A DNA stretch of 64,000 nucleotides, from assembly GCA_047600805.1 (NCBI GenBank), contig JASGKG010000001.1:496001-560000 (forward strand), in the 5' to 3' direction. This DNA comes from JADKHC01 sp047600805. Its GTDB lineage: Bacteria; Verrucomicrobiota; Verrucomicrobiia; Opitutales; Opitutaceae. The translations under genes and the position numbers were made by a program. Shown here piece by piece: positions 38,813 through 47,255 of the stretch. The notes beneath the pieces are model-generated. The model was given only the letters and a program-made list of their open reading frames with translations. It was not told the DNA's origin and did no database searches. Position 1 is the stretch's first letter. Each line of letters opens with the position of its first letter.

Positions 38813-40425
38813 CTCCCAACAGCTTGAACCAATACGACACTATCACGGGCGAGAGTGGTTTGGACTACGATGCGGATGGCAACCTCAGTGCAGATGGCAC
38901 ATGGAACTACGGTTACGACGCGGAAAACCGGTTGCGTACGATGGAGCGCAAAGACGGCGTCCAGTCCCTGCAATTTGCCTACGACTATTTGGGGCGGCGG
39001 GTGCAAAAGATTGTGCGCGGCGGAGGGTTGAGCGGCCCAGTCACTTCCTCCACGAAGTTTGTGTGGAGCGATTGGAGGCTTTTGGCCGAGTTAGACGGCG
39101 GCATAGGGCTGACGGGCTCAACCATGAGCAAGAACTATCTCTGGGGCGCGGATTTTTCTGGGGGCTCCGGGGCTGGCGGGCTGCTGGCCGTCCGGCAGGG
39201 CGGGTCCAGCTATTTGCCGGTGTATGATCCGCAGGGTAACGTGACGGGGTATTTAGACTCGGCGAGCGGTTCGGTGGCGGCCAGCTACGACTACAATGTT
39301 TATGGTGCGATCCAGCAGCAGAGCGGCGCGGCGACGAGCTTTGCCTTTGGGCACGCGACCCAGTATACGGATCGGGAGAGCGGGCTGGTCTATTACGGTC
39401 TGCGTTATTATAACCCAAAGCACGGGCGCTTCATTAATCGTGATCCGATCGAAGAAGCCGGCGGGGTAAATCTGCACGCGTTTGTGGGCAACAATCCGGC
39501 CAACGGCTGGGATTTTCGGGGACTTGCTGAATATGACTGGTCCCGAGTGCCGTTACAGTACCGTGGTAACGCGGCGTATTCCATGTCGGCCGGGATGGCA
39601 CTTTCTCAGCAACTTGGGAGCTTTGACCCGGGAGTTTCTTGGATAAGGGCCGACGCGAGGAGTCAAGCGGGGTCCATGGACAATGGATTCATCGTTTCGG
39701 CTCTGCAGAATTGGGCTGACCAAGCTGTGTACGATTATTATAAAATGCGTAATCGGCACTGGTCTGTCGTTTCTCGTCCGTTGCAAGATACAGATGGCAA
39801 CACTGTGGGTAGTTCCGCGCACGAAACGTGGGGGATGCTCTGTCGAGAATTGGCCGATAGAGCAAATGGCTTAATTAGCCAGCAACAACACGCTCTAAGC
39901 GCCCCAAACAACAGCATAACTAATTTAGAGCAAACTGGAGCTGATAACTTACATCCCTCACGGCTAAAATACGCACAGGTGATATATTTGAACGCCGGGA
40001 AAACTCAAGAGGTGCTGGATGACAATGCGGCCGTTTACTTAAAACTCATGACTGATCTAACAGATAAGTTGTATTTTGAAGGTATTATCAAAACTCGAAA
40101 ACAGATCGTATATCAAGCTGCTTGGGAAGCGTCAGTTATGCCTAAGGTAGTTAGGAATGCTGAGCGCTTGGAGATGTTCACACTCTTCACGGGCCACGGA
40201 GACCCAATCACCGGTAAGAAGGTTGCCTTTGGAGAAAGACATTATCCCGAAGAATTTATGGCCAAATGGAATGAAGCAGCGAATAGTAAATATCTCGACG
40301 TTAGTAACACTGATTTTATTTCTTGTGATATACGATGGGGAGGTGACCGCGATGGTCGACACAAGCCGACGTGGTTTGTAAGCGAGGTGATCGAACCTGC
40401 ATTGAGAGATTATTTTAATAAATAG
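38813..40425 (+). pseudogene. RHS-repeat protein, 3' part with variable C-terminal tip
   Basis: The separated 3' end of the RHS gene. It opens in the repeat frame (TPNSLNQYDTITGESG, YDADGNLSADGTWNYGYD, AYDYLGRRVQKIVR) and reaches the canonical RHS core end: YGLRYYNPKHGRFINRDPI, then NLHAFVGNNPANGWDFRGL. After that come about 300 residues with no recognised family (YDWSRVPLQYRGNAAYSM..., TLFTGHGDPITGKKVAFGE, ending PALRDYFNK), which occupy the place of the polymorphic toxin tip. The frame could be re-initiated from a TTG at 38794 inside the IS. The function of the tip is unknown. Confidence 0.88.
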
Positions 40426-40428
40426 ACT

Positions 40429-40833
40429 ATGAAATACGTGATATTGATCGCATCGATCTTGTTTTGCCTTGCTGGACTTTGCACCGCTCAAGATGTCAAT
40501 AAACGCCCGGATTGTGTCATTCAGGCTCTGAGGCTCGTTGGAGTAGATTCTTTAGCAGACGCAGGCACCGCGAGATTCAATAAAGAATGCTTTGATAAGC
40601 TGAGAGCAAGCGGCGACAGAAAGGCCATATTAGAAACGTTGTGTGTTGCTGCAGACAGGCTCAAAATCGGCCTGAATGTGGTTTACGTGGATGGGTCCTG
40701 CATTATCACATTCAGTTCGGTCGAAAGTGGTCGGCAAAAAATCTTAAAGTTGCAACTCAAGTTTGGTTCTGGTGGCCATCTAGAATCGGTGGTTTCTAGC
40801 TTGCGAGATCACGGCCCTGTTGAGCCCACCTAG
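40429..40833 (+). CDS. Small secreted protein next to the RHS tip (candidate partner)
   Basis: 134 residues with a clear signal peptide (MKYVILIASILFCLAGLCTA) and a mature part of about 114 residues containing three cysteines (RPDCVIQAL, NKECFDKL, ETLCVAAD) plus one in VDGSCIITF. I recognise no family. It starts 3 bp after the RHS stop codon, the position of an immunity gene in RHS toxin loci. An exported immunity protein would imply a toxin acting in the periplasm or outside. This role is inference from position only. A lipoprotein or an unrelated enzyme inhibitor are alternatives. Confidence 0.65.
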   Translation: MKYVILIASILFCLAGLCTAQDVNKRPDCVIQALRLVGVDSLADAGTARFNKECFDKLRASGDRKAILETLCVAADRLKIGLNVVYVDGSCIITFSSVESGRQKILKLQLKFGSGGHLESVVSSLRDHGPVEPT

Positions 40834-40853
40834 ACGTTTTGACTACTTAATAA

Positions 40854-41416
40854 ATAGCCCCAAACAGTGAAGTGCCGTTGAGTGATAGTCTCCAAGACGC
40901 ATCTACACCTGGCGCAACGCAACTTAGGACCGGCTCTGTTGTAGATCCGAAAAAGAGGATTTATGGTGTTGTTTTTGTGGAGGGCTCCATCGCGCAAGCG
41001 ACTGCGGGAAAGAACGTCGATCTTCTCAAGAGTATAGAGCTACAGATAAAGAACGCGAACAAGTTGATGGAGATATACAACGTGCCGGGTCAGGTGATTT
41101 GGAAGCCGTATGTGGATTTGTCGGATTTGACCACCCAAACCAAAGCGTTTGTGGGAGCAGGCACAGTATGGACAGGTGCGCTTGCTCACGGCCTCATGAC
41201 GGACCCTAGCGATGCCAGTACGTGGACGGGACAAGTGGGGATCAATGGCCAGGCTGTTGGATTTCGCTGTGGAATAAAACGTTCACTGACGCCGCGAGGG
41301 CAATGAATCCCAATGTCTCCGTGGACCCGATTAACTGTAGCAGCTTGGGATTTGAATATGCAGATCGAATAAGAAACGACCTTGAACCATTTATCCGAAG
41401 GGATGGACATAGATGA
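40854..41416 (+). pseudogene. Frameshifted module downstream of the RHS gene
   Basis: Two overlapping frames look like one broken gene. The first (open from 40854, possible GTG at 40872, stop 41306) contains RIYGVVFVEGSIAQATAGK, VIWKPYVDLSDLTTQTKAF and STWTGQVGINGQAVGF. The second frame (about 41222-41416) continues with DAARAMNPNVSVDPINCSS and YADRIRNDLEPFIRRDGH. The join would be near 41260-41275. No start with a good ribosome-binding site is visible. The position behind the RHS tip and its small partner suggests a displaced second tip module, but no family is recognised. Confidence 0.5.
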
Positions 41417-41535
41417 AAATAATAACCGTTTTGCTCTTAGCTTTTATGAACGTGATGGCGCGCGCAGATGGTGCAAATATCGCTGACCAAGCACCGCTAT
41501 ACATTGCGAGCCGAGCTGAAGACGTCATGTCTTGA
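41413..41535 (+). pseudogene. Truncated small secreted protein
   Basis: The ATG at 41413 overlaps the preceding stop (ATGA). The product starts MKIITVLLLAFMNVMARA, a good signal peptide, then DGANIADQAPLYIASRAED. From 41519 the frame reads the terminal repeat of the transposase element and stops at 41535, so only about 35 native residues remain. The arrangement (module, then overlapping small secreted protein) mirrors the RHS tip and its partner at 40429. Confidence 0.55.
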
Positions 41536-42552
41536 CTCTTGACAAGATAGTGAGGGGGCGGCTTTGTCGCCTGCATGGGACGACCGTTGCGAATGGAGTA
41601 TGCTGGGGAGTGTTATCACGTGATAAATCGCGGGAACTACCGGCGGAACTTGTTTGAAGGAGGCGGGGCAGCGGAGGCGTTTGAGCGGACGTTGGGCGAA
41701 GCGGCGGTGCGGTTTGGCTGGCGCATTCATGCCTACGTGGTGATGCGTAACCATTTTCATTTGGCGGTGGAGTTGAGCGAGCCGAACCTGAGCGAGGGTA
41801 TGAAGTGGCTGCAGGGGACGTGGGTACGCCGCTACAACGGATTGCGGAAGCTGATCGGGCGCCCGTTTCAGGATCGCTACAAGGGCTTGGTGATCGAGCC
41901 CGGGCACGCGCTGGGCCAAGTTTGCCATTATATCCACCTTAATCCTGTGCGTGCCGGGGCGGTGGAAGCGGCGAAGGTGGTGGAGTACGCTTGGAGTAGT
42001 TTGCCGAAGTTTTTGGGGAAGAACCGTCCCGTCTGGTTGGAGCCACGGACCGTTTTGCTGGAATCTGGCGATTTGCGTGACGATAAGGCAGGTTGGAAAC
42101 AGTACATTGGCTACCTTGAATTTCTAGCGACCGATGAACAGGCCAAGAAGGATTTGATCTACGAGAAGCTGAGCCGGGGCTGGTGTGTCGGCAGCAGCCA
42201 ATTCCGCGAGGAGATGCGAAAAGGCAGCGAAGAGGGGGCGCGGTTCACAGGTTTGGGCGCCAAGGAGGCGAGATCGGAGCGGGAACAGCTGTGGGAGGAA
42301 AAGCTGCAGATGTTTGCGCGTCTGGCTAAGGTGAATTTGGACGCGTTGCCGGAGCAAAAGTCGCACACCCATAAAACACTCCTGGCGGCAGTCATGAAGC
42401 AAAGTACCTCGGTGTCTAACGGATGGTTAGCCAAGAGGCTGGGAATGGGGGAACCTGCGTCAGCGAGTCAGTTCGTGCGAAGGCGGATGCTCGATGCGCA
42501 TGGAAAGCGCGACGTCGATGCGCTGTTGTCAAGAGTCAAGACATGACGTCTT
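41519..42552 (+). mobile_element. Y1-transposase element with 27-bp perfect terminal inverted repeats
   Basis: AAGACGTCATGTCTTGACTC plus TTGACAA (41519-41545) is exactly inverted at 42526-42552, giving a 1034-bp unit around one transposase gene. Each repeat contains a short internal palindrome (AAGAC...GTCTT) and, read inward on the right end, two copies of GTCAAGA. No obvious target duplication flanks it. REP-associated transposases are usually flanked by small palindromic repeats. A single Y1 gene inside true terminal inverted repeats is a less common design. Confidence 0.88.
41575..42546 (+). CDS. REP-associated-type tyrosine transposase (Y1, HUH)
   Basis: 323 residues. GRPLRMEYAGECYHVINRGN at the N-terminus, the HUH metal motif in VMRNHFHLAVEL, FQDRYKGLVIEPGHALGQV and CHYIHLNPVRAGAV with the likely nucleophilic tyrosine are all present, as in the IS200/RAYT superfamily. 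A C-terminal extension of about 150 residues ends with a helix-turn-helix-like region (SNGWLAKRLGMGEPASASQ). The reading frame ends inside the right terminal repeat (stop 42544-42546). It looks intact. Confidence 0.93.
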   Translation: MGRPLRMEYAGECYHVINRGNYRRNLFEGGGAAEAFERTLGEAAVRFGWRIHAYVVMRNHFHLAVELSEPNLSEGMKWLQGTWVRRYNGLRKLIGRPFQDRYKGLVIEPGHALGQVCHYIHLNPVRAGAVEAAKVVEYAWSSLPKFLGKNRPVWLEPRTVLLESGDLRDDKAGWKQYIGYLEFLATDEQAKKDLIYEKLSRGWCVGSSQFREEMRKGSEEGARFTGLGAKEARSEREQLWEEKLQMFARLAKVNLDALPEQKSHTHKTLLAAVMKQSTSVSNGWLAKRLGMGEPASASQFVRRRMLDAHGKRDVDALLSRVKT

Positions 42553-42608
42553 TGAGGCCGGGCTGACGTGCTGTATCCCAGCATGGCCAATAGAAAGGCG
42601 AGATGCCT

Positions 42609-43394
<786 letters not shown>

Positions 43395-43586
43395 GGAAAG
43401 TATGGAGGCATTAATCGCGACGATTGCCCCGGAGTCTAGCGCGAAACGCGAGCGCGGGAGGCTTACTCCCTGGCGCGGTAACCGCGATCTGGTGCGGCCA
43501 TTTAGGAAAGCGACGGGTTATCCGATATTCTACTGTAACAATCCGCTAGGATCCACGTCGTTTCGTAATCGATTCCACTTCCAGCT

Positions 43587-44921
43587 ATGCGCATCTCCGC
43601 TTCGGCTTTCTTGTTTCCTGTGTTTCTTGCTGTGGCGTCTTTCGCCCCGGCAGCCACCTTTTATGTCGCTCCCGCAGGCGACGACGCGGCGTCCGGTACG
43701 GCTGAAAAGCCCTTCGGCTCCATTCAACGAGCGGTGCGTGACGTGAGCGCGGGAGACCTCGTTTTGGTTCACGGCGGCAAGTATGTGCTTACGGAAAAGC
43801 AGATCGCCGACATGGATCGTCTGTGGGCAAGCGTGATTTTGATCAATCGCAGCGGGACCGAAAAGAAACCGATTCGTATCGCGGCGGTGGAAGGCGAGCA
43901 GCCGGTGTTCGATTTCAGCGAGGTCAAGCCGGCGGATCGCCGTGTGATCGGCTTCCGTATCACCGGCTCCTGGGTGCAAGTGGAGGGTTTGGAAGTGACT
44001 GGGGTGCAGGTGACGATCAAAGGGCACACGCAATCCGTCTGTTTTCAAAATGAAGGAAGCCACAATCGCTTCGAACGGCTCAGCATGCACGATAGTCAGG
44101 CGATCGGCTTCTGGATAGGAAAAGGTTCGGATAATATGGTGCTGAACTGCGATGCTTACAGAAACTACGATTTCACGTCCGAAGGCGGGAAGGGCGGCAA
44201 TAGCGACGGCTTTGGCTGTCATGTTCCCCGCGGCAGTGTGAACAACGTCTTCCGCAGCTGCCGCGCGTGGTTCAACAGCGACGACGGTTATGACTGCATC
44301 AACGCGCACGAGGCGGTCACCTTTGAAAACTGCTGGGCGTTTTACAACGGCTACAGCCCCGAGTTCAAAAGCCTTGCCGATGGCAATGGGTTCAAGGCCG
44401 GTGGCTACGGCGATACGCCGGCGGAGAGACTGCCGAAGACGATTCCGCGGCACGTGGTGCGCGGATGCCTCGCGGTGCGCAACAAGGCGAGCGGAGTCTA
44501 TTCCAATCATCATCCGGCTGGCGTGGATTTCTTCAACAACACGGCTTGGCGAAACAAGCGTAATTTCAATCTGCAAGGCCGGATGATGGACAACAAAACC
44601 GAGATCGCCGGGCGCGGGCATCGGGTAGGAAACAATCTGGCCTTCGAGGCGCAGGCGGCGGAGATTGTGGCACTGGATGCCGAACATTCAGAAGTGCACC
44701 ATAACAGTTTCGATCTGCCGATTAAGTTGTCGGCAGCCGATTTCCTTGGGCTCGACGAAGCCGAACTGATCAAGCCACGTCAAAAGAACGGAGATCTGCC
44801 GGAAATAAAGTTGCTTCATCTCGCAAAAGGCAGTGCCGCTGTGGACCGCGGCGTTGACGTAGGGCTGCCTTTCCACGGAAAAGCGCCGGATTTGGGCGCG
44901 TTTGAGCAAGCGGCGCCCTAA
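43587..44921 (+). CDS. Secreted pectate lyase, PL9-type parallel beta-helix
   Basis: 444 residues with a signal peptide (SAFLFPVFLAVASFAPAA). The start of the helix reads TFYVAPAGDDAASGT. The family core has GGNSDGFGCHVPRG, CRAWFNSDDGYDCINAHEAV (calcium-binding aspartates) and LADGNGFKAGGYGD, whose lysine corresponds to the proposed PL9 catalytic base. The C-terminus ends DLGAFEQAAP, common in secreted beta-helix proteins. It would cleave polygalacturonate by beta-elimination outside the inner membrane. It stands alone upstream of the xylan genes and divergent from parA. Confidence 0.85.
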   Translation: MRISASAFLFPVFLAVASFAPAATFYVAPAGDDAASGTAEKPFGSIQRAVRDVSAGDLVLVHGGKYVLTEKQIADMDRLWASVILINRSGTEKKPIRIAAVEGEQPVFDFSEVKPADRRVIGFRITGSWVQVEGLEVTGVQVTIKGHTQSVCFQNEGSHNRFERLSMHDSQAIGFWIGKGSDNMVLNCDAYRNYDFTSEGGKGGNSDGFGCHVPRGSVNNVFRSCRAWFNSDDGYDCINAHEAVTFENCWAFYNGYSPEFKSLADGNGFKAGGYGDTPAERLPKTIPRHVVRGCLAVRNKASGVYSNHHPAGVDFFNNTAWRNKRNFNLQGRMMDNKTEIAGRGHRVGNNLAFEAQAAEIVALDAEHSEVHHNSFDLPIKLSAADFLGLDEAELIKPRQKNGDLPEIKLLHLAKGSAAVDRGVDVGLPFHGKAPDLGAFEQAAP

Positions 44922-45095
44922 GGTTTTATTCCAGCGTGTCTCAGAAAGTGTAGGAGCGGGTTCTTGCGGTTCGATCAGGTACTAAAGTTAGACTAGCGAA
45001 GTCGTTGCTGGAGGTGAGGAGGCGTCGCATGTTCCGGCACGCACACACCGTCGGCAGGAAACTGCCCGAATCTTACCCCATAAACAAAGCTTGGC

Positions 45096-45136
45096 GGCAT
45101 AAGCGCATCCGCGCCGACACGCCCGGCGCTTATGCC
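45096..45136 (+). promoter_or_regulatory. Inverted repeat covering the GH30 start codon
   Basis: GGCATAAGCGC (45096-45106) is exactly complementary to GCGCTTATGCC (45126-45136). In RNA the right arm would hide the ATG at 45132, while the in-frame ATG at 45138 lies just outside. This could modulate translation or be an operator. No function is shown. Confidence 0.5.
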
Positions 45137-47204
45137 TATGAAAAATTTAAGCTTATTCGATACTGGCTTCGGTCGCGTTTTGTTACATGTCAGTTTATTC
45201 GGCTTTTCGACATCCGTCGGATTTTCCGGCATCACGGTGCAGCAAAACCTCGGTCCTGGCGCCACGAGCTGGCCCGGTACTCCGGTCATCAGCACGACGA
45301 GCATGCCTGATACGCAGTCAACCGTGGCTGAAGGATTTTCGGCGCCCGCCACGACCTACGGGCAGACCTTCACGATTCCCGCCGGAACGAACTACACGCT
45401 GCAAACGGTCTATCTCTACGCGGGCGGCGGGACGGGCGCGAGCAATACCGCGACGATCACGGTCAACCTTTACGACTTAGGCGGACTGACCGCGCCCAAC
45501 CCAAACGCTTTCACACCGGTAACAAACCTATTGGGCGGCGGCGCGGGCGCGCCTATCACGTACGTGACGCAGACGACGGGCCTGTTGCGTCTCGATTTCA
45601 CGGGAACAGACCAAGTGGTTCTCGGTGCGGGCCACATGTATATGTTCGAGATCGCGGGTACCAGCGGAACGAACCCGATGCTGTGGTATCGCACGACGAG
45701 CGACAGCTATGCGGGCGGCGCGGCTTACCGTAACCGTACTTGGATCAACGGCTCCAACGCGCGCGATTTGTCCATGGCTGTTTACGGCACGGTGACGACT
45801 GACGATCCCGGCCCGACCACGTGCACGGTGAACGCCGCGAGTGTTAAGCAGCGCATCGATGGCTTTGGTGCTGGCGCTGTGTTTTTGTACGCCGGGCAGG
45901 ATCCGCTTTCGGACGCGCAGATGGACCAGCTTTACGGGACGACCGGGACTCAATTTGGCCTTACGCTGCTTCGCGTGCGCATTGCGCCGGACGGAAACAA
46001 CGCTGCCAATCTCACCGATGCGCAAAAGGCCTACGCGCGCGGAGCGAGAATTTTGGCGACGCCGTGGACGCCACCGGCCTCGATGAAGGACAACAACAGC
46101 ACGATCAACGGCTCGTTGCTCTCCTCCAAATACGCCGAGTACGTGACTTACTTGAACGACTACATCACCTACATGTCCACGAACGGTGTGCCGCTCGCCG
46201 CGATCTCGCTGCAGAATGAGCCGGACTATGCGCCGACTTACGAATCGTGCTCCTGGACGGCCGAGCAATTTCGTGTGTTTTGTCACGACTACGCCGGTTC
46301 GATCAATGCGCCGGTGATGATGCCCGAGTCGTATAACTTTTCGCAATCGGTTTCGGATGCGACGCTCAACGACACGACGGCGGCGGCCAACGTCGACTAC
46401 ATCGGCGGACATTTGTACGGTGCTGTGATCAGAGATTATCCGCTGGCTCGCTCTCTCGGGAAACCGATCTGGATGACAGAGTATTTGGAAAACGACCAAA
46501 CGATCACGTCCGCCGTCACCACCGGGCGCCAGATCAGTGACTGCCTCACAACCGGCAATATGAGCGCGTATATCTGGTGGAAGGTCATTGGCGATGCGAA
46601 CGGGTTGTTGAACAACGCCGGCACGCCGCAATACCGCGGCTACGTGATGGCGCAGTTCAGCCGTTTCATAAGGCCCGGCGATTACCGTGTCGATGTGCCG
46701 ACAAACTCGAGCCCGATCGCCATCTCTGCCTTCAAAGATTCTGTGAGCGGAAGGATGTCCATCGTGGCCGTCAACAACACCACGATTGCGGTCACGAACA
46801 CGTTCAACTTGCAAGGGACAACACTCGCGTCGTTTACACCGTATATCACCTCTGCCACCCAATCGCTCGAAGCGCAGGCAGCCGTCGTGGTGAACAACAG
46901 CGCGTTTAGCTATACAATCCCGTCGAACTCGGTCGTTACATTTTACGCCAGCAGTTCGAGCTCTTCCAGTAGTTCCTCGTCTTCGTCCTCCAGCAGTTCC
47001 AGTTCATCGAGCTCGTCCAGCAGTAGCTCCTCGAGCAGCAGTTCGTCGAGTAGTAGCTCGTCCTCGTCGGGGGCAGCGGGTTCCTCTTCGTCAGGCGCGG
47101 GCGGGGGAGGGGGCGGCGCAAATCCGCCGTGGATCGCCGCTGCGATGTCCTTGTTGTACCTGATCCGACGGTGGAGAAGGCGCGCTTGCTCCTCGCTGCT
47201 ATAG
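45132..47204 (+). CDS. GH30 glucuronoxylanase with poly-Ser linker and C-terminal anchor
   Basis: 690 residues. After a signal-like N-terminus comes an unassigned beta-rich domain (about 35-230; YGQTFTIPAGTNYTLQTVYL). The catalytic domain has LQNEPDYAPTYESCSWT with the acid/base Glu363 and KPIWMTEYLEND with the nucleophile Glu450, and YIWWKVIGDANGLL and the C-terminal beta domain fit GH30 subfamily 8-like enzymes, which cut xylan near methylglucuronic acid branches. A run of 40 serines follows (46950-47069), then a glycine-rich segment, a hydrophobic helix (PWIAAAMSLLYLI) and RRWRRR. That last part resembles a C-terminal sorting or anchoring signal. The start may be the ATG at 45132 or 45138. 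Confidence 0.87.
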   Translation: MPMKNLSLFDTGFGRVLLHVSLFGFSTSVGFSGITVQQNLGPGATSWPGTPVISTTSMPDTQSTVAEGFSAPATTYGQTFTIPAGTNYTLQTVYLYAGGGTGASNTATITVNLYDLGGLTAPNPNAFTPVTNLLGGGAGAPITYVTQTTGLLRLDFTGTDQVVLGAGHMYMFEIAGTSGTNPMLWYRTTSDSYAGGAAYRNRTWINGSNARDLSMAVYGTVTTDDPGPTTCTVNAASVKQRIDGFGAGAVFLYAGQDPLSDAQMDQLYGTTGTQFGLTLLRVRIAPDGNNAANLTDAQKAYARGARILATPWTPPASMKDNNSTINGSLLSSKYAEYVTYLNDYITYMSTNGVPLAAISLQNEPDYAPTYESCSWTAEQFRVFCHDYAGSINAPVMMPESYNFSQSVSDATLNDTTAAANVDYIGGHLYGAVIRDYPLARSLGKPIWMTEYLENDQTITSAVTTGRQISDCLTTGNMSAYIWWKVIGDANGLLNNAGTPQYRGYVMAQFSRFIRPGDYRVDVPTNSSPIAISAFKDSVSGRMSIVAVNNTTIAVTNTFNLQGTTLASFTPYITSATQSLEAQAAVVVNNSAFSYTIPSNSVVTFYASSSSSSSSSSSSSSSSSSSSSSSSSSSSSSSSSSSSSSSSGAAGSSSSGAGGGGGGANPPWIAAAMSLLYLIRRWRRRACSSLL
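46950..47069 (+). repeat. Coding tract for 40 consecutive serines
   Basis: Forty successive Ser codons use AGC, AGT, TCG, TCC, TCT and TCA in mixed order, so the protein tract is kept without a DNA homopolymer. Poly-serine linkers are known between domains of secreted plant-wall enzymes. Confidence 0.95.
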
Positions 47205-47255
47205 TTGGACTAATCCGAGCATTGAGCGACAGTTCTGTCGTCCTATTTTGCGCCC

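Noticed and set aside
43530..44687. Open frame of 385 codons opposite the pectate lyase gene
   Set aside because: The plus-strand gene has a signal peptide and full PL9 motifs. The reverse frame has neither domains nor a ribosome-binding site.
46950..47069. Microsatellite formed by replication slippage
   Set aside because: The serine codons are mixed, so there is no simple DNA repeat unit. Selection at the protein level is more likely.
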